Positions 11,741-23,775 of a stretch of DNA of 64,000 nt are shown here, one piece after another. Made by a program: the position numbers and the translations under genes. Position 1 is the first letter of the stretch; the number at the start of each line of letters is the position of its first letter. The DNA is from Carya illinoinensis (taxonomy: Eukaryota > Streptophyta > Magnoliopsida > Fagales > Juglandaceae), in contig NC_056758.1 in NCBI RefSeq assembly GCF_018687715.1, forward strand, positions 29,390,967 through 29,454,966, written 5' to 3'. The notes under the pieces were generated by a model that searched no databases, was not told the DNA's origin, and saw nothing but the letters and a program-made list of their open reading frames with translations.

Positions 11741-14253
11741 TCTTCAATAATTTAATACCTTTGTAAATGAGGTAAACAATAAGAGAAATGCTTTGGGTCC
11801 CAAATTGTGTACCGATTTTTTTTTTTTTTTACCTTAGTGATTAAGTAAATATTTCTTAGTGTTTTGTGAATTCTTTTATTTTAAAAAAAAATATTTAAGA
11901 ATCTCAAAAAGATGAATGAAAAAAAATCAAAAATCGAAAAAAAAGGCAGCATTCAGTGACTATTCGGGATAAATATTCAGTAAGTGTAGCAGGAGTCAAA
12001 CAATAAATATAATATGTAAAGCAGATAGACAATAAACATAATAGGCAAAGAATATATATATATATACACCTTGAAATATAAATTTTATTGAAAATAATAA
12101 AATTACTTACAATTTTTTACTTTTCTTGAATACATGATTTAAAATTTGTACTTTAATTCGAACGAACAATGATATATAAGAAAAATAAGGAATGAGTTGC
12201 TCTTTAATTCTCTCTCTACAATTCGCTCTCGATTATTGATATTTTTCGTCATGCATTCTCTGTTCATTGATTCTTCTTTTCTTAAAGCTGGGAATGCCAT
12301 GAGAACTTCTTCGACTTTGGTTTTTTCTTTTACATCTATTAAATTATTTTCCTTTTAACTTGGCAGCACAAGAGTGCTTTGAAGATTCTTGCAACTGTAG
12401 CTTTGTTTTTTTTCTATCAAATTATTTTTTCCTTTTGATTTTGTAACACCAAAAGTTTCTTGTCTTGTAGTTCTAGCACCCAAAACTTTCACAAACTTGA
12501 GTCAAATTTGATTACGAGGGAATGCACTCTTTATAAATAGTATTTTGTCAGATTTTACTATTTCATAAATAGTATCCGTGATATGATTTTTCTGCTACAT
12601 TTTTACTTGCCACATTCTCTTCCTCTATGGAAAAAATTACAATATGAAAGTAAAGAAAAAGATGAGACTAACTTAAATTCAAGATTTTTGACAAAATTTT
12701 ACCACAAAAACAAAGACGAGAAATGGTTAGAAAAAACAGACATCTTGGATTTCCTTCTTCATCTTTTCTTTTATTCCTATTGCTTTTACTTGTTACATTC
12801 TCTTCCTTAGTGAGGTATTTATGTTTCTATTTTTTATGGTCAACAATTGGGAATATATAGGTTCTTCTAAATATGTTTGTGTTGAAAAATTTTGTTCTTA
12901 TTTTTTCATGTTTCAAATCTAGCTTTATAATATGAAATAGTTACATGAGATTCACTTTTGACTACCAAATAATTAAAATGGAATTGTTGGAGTTCATCTT
13001 AACTCATAGAGAAAGTTACTTGATCACATATGACATTGAATGGCTTGGAGGTCAAGGAAGAGACTTTGAAATTGGTGGATTTAAACTTGAGTTTATGATG
13101 AATGCGAGACATAGATGCTCTTAATAATTTAATAACTTTGTAAAGAAGGTAAACAATAAACATAATATGTCAGCAACTAGACACTAAACATACTTTGAAA
13201 TATAAATTTTATTGAAAATAGCAAGATTACTTACAATCTTAGGCTTTTATCAAATATATGACTTGAAGTTTCAACTTAAATTCAAACAAATAGGGATACA
13301 ATGGAAAAATAAAGAAGGGGTTTCCCTGTGGTTTCCTCACTTTACAATTCGCTCTCGGTTATTATATTTTTTATTATTCCTTCTTTATTCATTGATCATT
13401 CTTTTTATATAGTCAAAAATATTCTAAGGATTCCTCCAATTGTGGGTTTTTCTTTTACTTTTGTCAAAATGTTTTTTTGATTTAGCAGCATAAATTGCTC
13501 TCAAAGTTCATGAGACTATCATTTTGCTTTTTCTTTTGTCAAATTATTTTCTTTTTGATTTGGTAGCACCAAAAGTTTCTTATCTTGTAGTAATTATCTC
13601 TAGCACCCAAAACTTCTATAGACTTGAGGCGAACGTGGTCACAGGAGATGCATTGTTGATTAATTCTACTTTATCAGATTTTACTATTTCATTAATAGTG
13701 TTTGTGACTTGATTTTTCTGCTACATTTTTACTTGTCACATTCTATTCCTCCATGGAAAAAATTACAAGAAAGTAAAGGCAAAGATGAGAATGACTTACA
13801 TTCAATATTTCCTACAAAATTTTGTCAAAACAGCAAAGGTGAGAAATGGTGAGAAAAAGTACACATTTGGGTTTCCTTCTTCATCTTATCTTTTATTTTT
13901 ATTACTTTTACTTGTTACTTTCTCTTCTTTAGTGATATATTTATGTGTCTAGTTAACAATTGAGAATTTATAGGTTCTTCTAAATCCATTTGTATTAAAG
14001 AATTTTGTTCATATTTTCAGACCTTGTTGTATAACATAACGTACCTATATAAGACTCACTTTTGACTACCAAATAATTAAAATAGAATTGTTGGTGTTCA
14101 TCTTGAATCACAGGGAAAGGTACTTGGCTGCATATGACATTGAGTAATTTTGAGGTCAAGGAAGATACTTGAAAATTTGTGGGTTTCACTTTAAACTTGA
14201 GTTTATAATGAAGGCAAGGCATGGATGCTCTTAATAATTTAATAACTCTATTA

Positions 14254-14818
14254 GAACATTAGTAGTGGGCTCAACAAAGTTAAATTTTAGCCAAAGAATA
14301 ACTAAAGTGCAAGATAAAGTGTAACAATAGACTCAACAAATGAACAGTAATTTTAGCCAAAGACTATATGGTTGGCCAAATATGTTAAGCCAAATGGACT
14401 AGCTAAATAGTATTTTTCAACTAAAATATTATCTTCCTGCTTCTTTCCCACACAAAGAAATAATGAAAAACAAACACAGACGCTGCTTCTTTATCATCCT
14501 CGCCACTTTGAACTCCGTTTGTTTTTTTGTTTTTTTGTTTTTTTTCACTTTTGGGTTGTGGTTTTGACTTTTGAGAGTTTGTTTACGGTGCGAATACAAC
14601 ATTAAACTATAATACAACCATAATATTTAATATAATCATATTCAAATTACAATTAAAATTAAAATAATAAAAAGTTTAAAATCAATATTTTAATAGAATA
14701 GTGAAAGATTTGTTGAGCCTATTATTTGGTATTGTAAAAAGTGACTAGCTAAAATTTGTAAAAGGGAATTTTCTAACTAAAGTTTAACTAAAGTTTGTTG
14801 AGGCCACTACTAATGCTC
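14254..14818. mobile_element. Tourist-like MITE inserted at the end of array unit 2
   Basis: The terminal inverted repeats are GAACATTAGTAGTGG on the left and, reversed, GAGCATTAGTAGTGG on the right; both continue as CTCAACAAA. A TTA duplication flanks it (14251-14253 and 14819-14821), as expected of PIF/Harbinger-mobilised MITEs. Comparison with the other units, which lack it, confirms the insertion. No coding capacity. Confidence 0.85.
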
Positions 14819-16150
14819 TTAAGAAGGTAAACAATAAACATAATATATAAAACAAATAGACACTAAACATACTTTGAAATATAAATTTAATTAAAAATAG
14901 TAAGATTACTTACAATCTTAGGGTTTTATCAAATATATGACTTAAAGTTTACACTTAGGTTCAAACGAATAAGGATGTATGAGAAAAATAAAGGAGGGGT
15001 TTCCCTGTGATCTCCACATCTTACAATTTGCTCTTGGTTTTTATATTTTTTGTCGTTCCTTATTTATTCATCTATCATTCTTTTTATAGAGCTGGAAATA
15101 CTCCGAGGATTCCTTCAACTATGGTTTTTTCTTTTTTTTCTATCAAGATTTTTTGTAATTGGTAGCGTAAACTGCTCTAAAAGTTCCTGCAGCTATTGTT
15201 TTCCTTTTCTTTTGTCAAATTATTTTCCTTTTGATTTGGCAGCATCAAAAGTTTCTTGTCTTGTAGCAATTATCTTTAGCACTTAAAACTTCTGCAGACT
15301 TGAGGCGAACATGGTCACAGGATGATGCATTGTTCATGAATAGTACTTTATCAGATTTTACTATTTCATAAATAGTATCCGTCACTTATTTTTCTACTAC
15401 ATTTTTACTTGTCACCTTCTCTTCCTCCGTGGAAAACAAGAAAAAAATAAAAGAAATATAAGAATAACTTACGTTTAGGATTTTTGACAAAAATATACTA
15501 GAAAAGCATAGACAATAAATGTTAAAAAAAGTAGACATCTTGGGTTTCCTTCTTCATCTTATCTTTATTTATATTGTTTTTGCTTGTTACCTTCTCTTCC
15601 TTAGTGAGATATTTATGTGTCTACTTTTTATGGTTAAAAATTGAAAATTTATAGTCTCTTCTAAATTTGTTTGTGTTGAAGAATTTTGTTCCTATTTTTC
15701 CATATTTCCAAACTTGGTTGTATAACATGAAGTACTTATATGAGACTCACTTTTGACTACTAAATAATTAAAATGGAATTGTTGGAGTTCATCTTGAATC
15801 ATATGGAAAGCTACTTGACTACATATTACATTGAGTAATTTGGAGGTCAAGGAAGATAATTAGTGAGTTAAACTTGAGTTTATGATGAAGGCAAGATATG
15901 GATGCTCTTCTAAATTTATTAACTCTGTAAAGAAGGTAAACAATAAACATAATATGTAAAGTAACTAGACACTAAACATATTTTGAAATATAAACTTTAT
16001 TGAAAATATTAATATTACTTATAATTTTAGGCTTTTATCAAATATATGACTTGAACTTTCAACTTTGATTCAAATAAATAGGGATACATGAGAAAAATAG
16101 GAAGGGGTTTCCTTTTGATTTCCTCTATTTACAATTCACTATTGGTTATT

Positions 16151-17002
16151 AAGGGTGTAAATGGTCCAGTGTGGTTCGGTTCAAGGGGATCATGGACTGA
16201 AAAAGTAAAAGTTTGGTCCACCATTTTTCCAGACCAAACCACCCCTAAGCATAGGACTAGACAGTTAACTATCGATCCACTTGGTCCATATCGATTCGGG
16301 CGAGTTTAAAATGGGGCCCCTATCATACAAAAAGCTCATCACTCCATTAGTATACCAAAAAGCACAAAATGTGTATTTTAAGCCCATTAGTATATTAAAA
16401 ATAAAATAAAATAAATTAAAAAACCTACAATGTTTATGATTTTGAATAATTCAACTATCTAGCTTTATTAGCACATTTTGTCCTTAAAAATAGTATAAAA
16501 AAGTTGAAAAAATTATCAAAATTATCCATACCCATCCATTCTCCATAACAAAGTTAAAAACTAAAAAATAAATAGAGAAAATCAAGTTGAAAAATGCAGT
16601 ATCATCCAAACTCTAAATAAAAGAAAAACAAAATAGAATATGTATCTTTGCATATAATATTATGAATCTCTGCATAAAATATTATGAATTTATGATTTAT
16701 CATGAGTCATATGATATATTAGTTAATTGATAATATGTTAATATTTATATATTTAACATTTTATATTGTAAATGGTGATAGTTTAGATTAAAAAAAATAC
16801 ATAATTCACTTATACAACTACTATATAAAATAATATTTAAAAATATATATTTATAATTCGGTCGGTCTGGGGTGAAAGAACCCCACACTGAGAATGGACA
16901 GATTCCCAAAATCTCCTTACAACTAAAACTGAAAGCAACTATTTAGCATTTTGTTCCGATTCAATCAGTTTTTCCACTCCAAACTGAAAAATCTTCACCC
17001 CT
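16151..17002. mobile_element. TIR element (852 bp) inserted in array unit 4
   Basis: The ends are AAGGGTGTAAATGG and, reversed, AGGGGTGAAGATTTTTCAG. The host sequence ATTGGTTATT is repeated on both sides (16141-16150 and 17003-17012), and the other array units lack the insert. A 9-10 bp duplication would suit a Mutator-like element, but the AGGGGTG end also occurs on hAT-type elements and end placement is ambiguous by a few bases. No transposase is seen. Confidence 0.7.
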
Positions 17003-18475
17003 ATTGGTTATTGATATTTTTCCTTGTTCATAATTTATTCATATATTCTTCTTTTTATAGAGCTTGAAATCTTCTAAGGATTCCAATAGGTGCGATTTTT
17101 TCTTTTTACTCTGTCAAATTTTTTTTTTGACTTGGCAGCATTAAATGCTCGAAAAATTCCTACAGCTGTTGTTTTGCTTTCTGTTTTGTCAAATTATTTT
17201 CCTTTTGGCTTGGTAGCACTAAAAATTTCTTGTCATGTAGTAATTATCTCTAGCATTCAAAACTTCTGCAAACTTGAGGTGAGATTGGTAATGGAGTGAT
17301 GCATTGTTCATTAATAGTACTTAGTCATATTTTACAATTCCATGAATAGTGTCTTGACTTGATTTTTTTACTACATTTCTACTTGTCACATTCTCTTCCT
17401 CCGTGGGAAAAATTACAACAAGAAAGAAAATATAAAGATAAAAATGACTTATGTTCAAGATTTTTAACAAAATTTTGTCAAAAAAGCAAAGATGAGAAAT
17501 ATTCACAAAAAACAAACATCTTAGGTTTCCTTCTTCATCTTGTCTTTTATTTTCTTTTCCTTATTAAGATGTTTTGTGTATATTTTTTATGATTAACAAT
17601 TGAGAATTTATAGGTTCTTTTAAATCTATTTTTGTTGGGAAATTTTGTTCGTCTTCTTCCATGTTGTCAAACCTAGCTATATAACATGGAATACTTATGT
17701 AAGATTCACTTTTGGCTACCAAATAATTAAAATATAATTGTTGAAGTTCACCTTGAGTCATATGGGAAGATACTTAACCACATATAACATTGAGCAACTT
17801 GGAGGTCAGGGAAGATACTTTGAAATTGGTGGGCTTAAACTTGAGTTTTTGATGAAGGCAAGACATAGATTCTCTTAATAACACCTTATAAAAAATGTAA
17901 ACAATAAACATAATAGCATATAAACAATGAACATACTTTGAAATATAAATTTTATTGATAATATTAAGATTACTTACAATCTTAGATTTTTTCCAAATAC
18001 ATGATTTGAAGTTTTAACTTGGATTCAAAGACAGGGGATACATGAGAAAAATAAGATAGGGGTTTCTCTCTAATTCTCTCTTTACAATTCGCTCTTGGTT
18101 ACTAATATTTTTTGCCATGCCTTTTTTCTTCATCAAATCTTCTTTTTATAAAGTTTGGAATGCTCTAAAAATTCCTCTAGCTGTGGTTTTTTCTTTTTCT
18201 TCAATCAAATTATTTTCTTTTTTACTTAGCAACATGGACTGCTCTAAAGATTCTTACACATGTCTTTTTGTTTTTTCCATTTAATGGTAGCATCAAAAGT
18301 TTCTTGTCTTGTAACAATTATTTCTATCACCCAAAACCTCTATAGACAAGGCAAATTTGATCAAGGGGCGACACACTATTCATGAATAGTAATTTATTGT
18401 ATTTTACTATTCTAAGAATACTATTGATGACTTGATTTTTCTACTATATTTTTATTTGTTACCTTCTCTTCCCAA

Positions 18476-20260
18476 GTTTAAAAACCTTCACCGAGGTAGG
18501 AATAGGGATATTGTGCTTATTGGAAAACCTTACTAAGTCGTGAATTAGACTTAATCTTAAGAGTGTGACTTTGTCTAAGCTTTATTAAGGACTCATTTTC
18601 TTGTTCTTGTTCTTGGCTCATTTTATTACATTCCTTCATTTTGTAGTAGATCTTTTTTTAAAAGGTCATCCTTGGTCTTGACATCGATCATGGATAAAGT
18701 CATGAGTGTCTGAAGTCCTACTTTCCCTACAATGAACTTGGTTTGTCTTTTGGTGTTGGGAATTTTTCTGAGCTTGTAAAACTAATATGTGAAAACTTGA
18801 ATTGATCTCACAATTTTACATAAACTTTCGTATACAATTATCTCATTATTTGGCAAATTCTCATTTCAGGATCCAATAGACTTTATTCTTAATTATGAGA
18901 AGGAGAGAAGTAGGAAATTAGGAATATGTCTATGAACTTGGAAGACAGTTGAAAATTATTTAATGATTTCAAGTAATTATTCAATGTAAATTTTCATGAT
19001 GGGCCATAAATAGTCTACCATCTTAAGAACCAACTTGAAATTTTGCTCTTGAATGAGTTGTCAAAACTTACTAACTAAGAATGAGTATGACTCTCATTTT
19101 GGTAGAGAAGAACTTTGAACCATGCTTCCTTGTAGTCATAATAACTGAATGGTTCTTGATGATCTTGTAATTTCTTGAGAACGGATAAGTGAGTTCCCTA
19201 TTTTTTTTTTTGGAAGTTATATTTAAAATGCACAATTTATGAAATGTATGTTTTTTTTCCAATAGGGTCAAATTCCACGATAAGGTTGAAAACAATTGAC
19301 TTAGTACATTCAATGATTGACTTGTAATACTTAATAGATTTAGTTAGGTGAAATTGGATAAAATATCATTTCGAGTGATAGAGATATTTGGCTAGGTCTT
19401 TTATACTGAATAGTGTTATCCAGATGGCTAACCCAAGAGGGTAGTAAATTGAGTTGTTTAAAAAAAATAATAATTATAAATTAAATACACAACTTAAAAT
19501 GTGATATAATATTAAATAGCAGTAAGTATAACGATTAAGGGTAAGAGATATGTAAATTCAATATTTTAATGAACTTCAACCCCACTACCTACATCTTCAC
19601 CTCAAGCTATCTCTTGAATATTCCTAAATTTTCTATTCAACTTCTTTTAGGTGCAAATAAAAACATATTATACATTTAAGTAACACTGCTTCAAAAAATT
19701 TGTGTAGAACCCTTTTTACACTTATAATCATCTTGCAAGTAGTGATTTAGCTATTCCCTATATAGAACTCCTACTACTCTCACAAAGTAATAATTTTGAT
19801 AGATATTAATTCTCAAATAATTATAGTCATCGTCCTTACATCATACACCTACTTTTATTTTTTATCTTTTTATTTTTTTCCTTAACAAGTATGTGATGTA
19901 GAAATGATAAGCAGAAGAACTCAATTAGTTTAATAGAAATTAAAAAAAAAAATTAAAACGTCAATAGTGTGCAGGGTAAGCAACTAAATAGAATGACTCT
20001 TGATTCTCTGGCACACATACAACATTTTGATTATATATATATATATATAGAAAAACACAGGGATTTGAGGGAGACATGGGAAGAGTCGAGGAAACACTGA
20101 AATTGAAGACAAGGGAGGGCCAAGATCAAAGATATCACTGGTTATTATTCTCATGCAATTAGGCCTTTGCCTTCAGAACTTGTAGCATCTCTTCTTATGA
20201 GGGATGCTTCAAGCTTCTAGTCATCGGATACAACCGATCCAACCATGTAATCAAAATTGA
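18476..20260. other. Unassigned AT-rich spacer
   Basis: No recognisable gene. GC content is slightly higher at 18480-18760, but the stop-rich frames match no family I know. A poly-T run lies at 19200-19211 and an (AT)n tract at 20034-20048. Confidence 0.4.
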
Positions 20261-20264
20261 TTGG

Positions 20265-20480
20265 CAACACCTTGCATCATGATACTGATGATCGCTAAGA
20301 GAACTGGCATATTTATGAACAAAACAATGAAATATTCCAAGATCCAGTATCCCATGAGCATACAGATGAATTTTTCAACTTCTTTGAACATCATCATCAC
20401 ATTAGAGATCGACAACTTCATTCTTAACTCCAATTGGATCTCTTTAAACATTTATGATAAATATATAGTTAATATGTATG
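20265..20480 (+). pseudogene. C-terminal fragment of a PIF/Harbinger transposase
   Basis: One plus-strand frame reads EFFNFFEHHHHIRDRQLHS, then a stop, then LQLDLFKHL. This resembles the C-terminal tail of plant Harbinger transposases (IRDxxxHxQLQxDLIEHLW). The upstream catalytic part is not found, so this is only a remnant. Identification rests on about 40 residues. Confidence 0.45.
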
Positions 20481-21431
20481 CTTAGTCACTATCCAACTAT
20501 AAATAATTAATCTCTCAAAATAGCTAAGAACGTCATACTTCAATATCTTCAACCATCATGTATTATAATCTAGAACTAATTTGCTTATCGTGCCTCTTAC
20601 AAGCAACTTTCCCAACTTCTCAAAAAGTCATTACTTATACTCTAAATTATCTACTTTTTCCCTACTCTTCCCCTCCCCATGCATATATTCACAAAAAGTA
20701 GACATATAAGTTTACTATCCTCCTTTCATTCCCACAAAGAATTAAAAAGATGTAAAATGATTAAGAAATAATATTATCTCTATTGTTTTCCTTTCCAAAC
20801 AATTAGTCTTTATCAGAAATAAAAAGTCATTTCCAACATACATACAGCCCATACATACGTATAACCATGTCAATAACATACATATAGCACCCTACATACA
20901 TACAGGCTTGCCAGCTTACATAGTCTTATCATCTCTAATGTTTTCCTTTCCTAATAGTTAGTCTTTTTAAGAAATAAAATGTCATTTTTCCAACCTATAT
21001 GCAGTCCATACATACATACAGTCCTGCCAATAACATACATACAATCCCATTTGTTTACAACAGCAGCCCCACCATAATGTATACATACAACCCTATATTA
21101 TATGACTAGTGAGCCTTGTCATTTGCATACAATAGAGGTCTCACCATTTGCATATATACAGCCTTGTCAATACTATTGCATACAACATAAGCCTCACTAC
21201 TTGCATGCATACATTATACATATAGTTGTATTAATAATATTCATGAAATCTATAGTAATCTACAATATTCATACATGACAATTAATATTCATGAAATCTC
21301 TACACCACTGTCAAAATCTACAAATATAACAAAGTTGTTATGATGGCATAGGAGTTTAGTGTGCTGCCCAATTTATCAAAACAGAGAATAACATAGTCTG
21401 TGCCTATTTCTATAGTCAGTATGCAAGCAAA
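20481..21431. other. Spacer with degenerate CATACATACAG-type repeats
   Basis: From 20835 to 21240 the words CATACATACAG, CAATAACATACATA and GCATACATACAG recur irregularly, giving a cryptic repeat of (CATA)n flavour. No gene is seen. Confidence 0.5.
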
Positions 21432-21623
21432 TGTGGGTTTCCAGCTTATAGTATTGTTCTTTAAAAAAAATAAAGATCAAAATCTAACTATCCAGCATAG
21501 CTGCTTTTATGTTTCTAGCAACTACTCACACGTGGGTTTCCAGCTTTAAGTTGTGTTTTTTACAAAAAGGGATCAAAATATAACTATCTAAAGTGGCTGC
21601 ATTTACATAGTCAATAGGCATCC

Positions 21624-23561
21624 TGTAACATCCAGGCCTTAAAAGTGTGATTTTATTATTATTTTTTATTTTTTATTATTTTGATTTATTTCATTTTTAT
21701 CTAATTTTATTTTTATTCTTATTATGTCCAGAATTTGACAATAGATAAGATTAAAAAGGGTTTGTATTTCATTAGGAAGTTTCCTTATCGACATAGTTAT
21801 TCTTTAGTTTCCAGTTTGAACAGATTCTTAGATTTAAACCAATATCCAACTTCAAACCCTAGCATATCTTCTGAGGACTAACGCCACTTCCCTCCCCACC
21901 ATCTATAAAAATCCTACGAAACCCTTTGAATTAACACACAAAAACATCTTGAGGAAGAACTCACTCTCGTATAGCTTAGTACTTTGTCCAGCCACCGCCG
22001 ATCACCCCAAGACATCAGAGCACCACCCATGGTGCCAAAAACTGCCACCCATCCTAGTCATGTCACACTTACTCTGTCAGGTAACTCGCTACAAGTTGGA
22101 AATTAGAAAGCAGCGTTAAAAGGTAATTAGTATGATCATATAATTGCATGTGTACCATAAATGTTCTAATGGTATATGAAAATGTGATGTTTGTCTACGC
22201 TACGCTACAAGCTAAGTCAAGGTTAGATCCCTTTCACGATCTTTGATGGATTATAATATGATGCTTGTATGTATGGATTTGTTGCTTGATGGATTGAATA
22301 TTATTAAAAAGTCACGTATTCCTTGTACTGTCCACGTAGTATTCAAGTCATGTGTGCCATGCAATGTTTACGTAGTACTTAGATTATGTATACCATAGAA
22401 TGTTATAAAAATGTTTAGATCATGTTGTGTCATGTCATATGATGTTATGTTATGCTAGAAAAGTTCATGAAGTCCAACAAACTTCTCATGCATTAAGAAA
22501 GATAAAATGTTAAGGGTGACATGGATCTAAGCTTGTTCACTAAAAGCTATGATAAGGGTTACATGGACCTAAGCGTGCTTACTACAAGTTATGATAAGCG
22601 GTGCCATGGACCTAAGCATGATTCACCATATGTTAAGTGAAACACTGACCTAAACGTGTTTCACTCATGATATGTTAAAGGGTGACACGGACATAAACAT
22701 GTTCACCATAAGTTATGATAAGAGATGCTACGAACCTAAATGTGGTTTACCATATGTTAAGTGAAACACGGATCTAAGCGTGTTTCACTCCATGATATAT
22801 TAAAGGGTGACACAGACCTAAGCGTGTTCACCACAAGTTATGATAAGCGGTGCCACGAACCTTAGCGTGGTTCACCATATGTTAGGTGAAACACGGACTC
22901 AAGCATGTTTTACTCCATGTTATGACAAGTTATGCGGTACCACGGACTCAATCGTGAGTCACCATATGATAAGTGAAAGACAATATAAACAAGTCATGTA
23001 TGATTGTTAGAAAATGCATGAAGTCAATCATTTATGCATTTATGTTACATGTATACCATGATTATGTATGATTTCACTCATGTTAATGATGAATAGATAT
23101 GCTATGTGAATCTATGATGATATATGTATGTTGTGAAGAGTCTTTCAGAAATTAAGTCTATGCTAAGCTAAATTATATTTTACAGTATGATGTGCTATTT
23201 ACTAAATACTCAACTCTTTTTTTTTTTGTCTTTCTATTTTCTTTTATGTTTTATTGTCACAGATGATGATTATGATGACGAAGAGCTGGATGGCCAGGAG
23301 TAGATTCAGTATAAAGACTTAGAGAGGAATAATTGTTGTTCACACAAGAATTAGTTTTTCTTTTATGAATAAGAGTCATTTGTAGGACTAGTTTATGTTC
23401 TTTTACTTTACATTTTAGTTTCAAGACAATTATGGTCAGTTCAGTTTTAAATGTTTTTTATGTTTCCAATAAAAGAGATATTTCATAATTTTGAGTCTCT
23501 TTACCGGCATTATGCTATGTATGTTAGTAATATCTCTACCCTAGGGGAAAGGGGTGTTACA
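21624..23561 (+). mobile_element. Solo LTR (1,938 bp)
   Basis: The ends are TGTAACATCC and GGGGTGTTACA, i.e. TG...CA with a TGTAACA/TGTTACA inverted match. A perfect 5-bp duplication CATCC lies at 21619-21623 and 23562-23566. A TATA-like CTATAAAAA sits at about 21903 and a polyadenylation-like AATAAAAGA at about 23469, consistent with U3-R-U5 order on the plus strand. A hairpin-repeat array fills 22509-22990. A very acidic short frame (DDDYDDEELDGQE) precedes a stop at about 23302. No gag, pol or primer-binding site is present. Ty3/gypsy origin is likely from the TGTAACA ends. Confidence 0.85.
22509..22990. repeat. Array of 11 imperfect hairpin repeats with a three-unit higher-order period
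   Basis: Each unit of about 37-50 bp holds an inverted pair around a short loop with the core GACCTAAG. Three unit types recur: a (GGTGACACGG...CGTGTTCACC), b (GGTGCCACGAACC...CGTGGTTCACC) and c (GTGAAACACGG...CGTGTTTCAC). The order is a a b c, a b c, a b c, b. Type c falls at about 22637, 22760 and 22886, so the higher-order period is about 125 bp. Arms differ between types yet still pair, which means changes on one side are matched on the other. The array lies wholly inside the solo LTR. Confidence 0.8.
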
Positions 23562-23775
23562 CATCCACACATGGGCTTCCTAGCTTTGAGTTGTGTTATT
23601 TACGAAAAATGATCAAAATATAACTATTGATAGTGACTACATTGTTAATTTTCAAAAGACTGTCCATTGCAACTCATGTCGAACCCACAATCACAATTTT
23701 TTAGACCTTCACTTCTCAAGTATTTTCAATTGGATGTAATGAAAATACTCTTACTGCATTGGAGGTAAAGTTGAG

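Larger units (their letters stand above)
11740..18475. repeat. Tandem array of about five 1.1-kb units
   Basis: A block of about 1.1 kb repeats head to tail. Unit 1 is about 12000-13135, unit 2 13136-14250, unit 3 14822-15925, unit 4 15926-17880 (with an inserted element) and unit 5 17881-18475 (truncated). A fragment of the boundary motif lies at 11740-11785. Shared landmarks in order are GGTAAACAATAAACATAAT, TTTGAAATATAAATTTTATT, TACTTACAAT, ACAATTCGCTCT, AGCACCCAAAACTT, CAGATTTTACTATTTCAT, GGTTTCCTTCTTCATCTT, CTACCAAATAATTAAAAT and AACTTGAGTTTATGATGAA. On the minus strand the last 230 bases of a unit read as a related frame (LHxKLKFKxTNFxVSSLTSK); it is fully open only in unit 2 (14222-13995) and is interrupted in the others. 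The origin is unknown. Divergence between units suggests an old array. Confidence 0.8.
21432..23660. repeat. Three-copy tandem repeat, about 99-bp unit, split by a solo LTR
   Basis: The unit begins GTGGGTTTCCAGCTT and contains GATCAAAATATAACTATC. Copies start at about 21432, 21531 and 23567. The LTR at 21624-23561 inserted at the end of copy 2; removing it and one CATCC restores the roughly 99-bp spacing. Confidence 0.75.

Noticed and set aside
22509..22990. CRISPR-like array
   Set aside because: Units are palindromic, of unequal length, lack unique spacers and lie inside a plant LTR.
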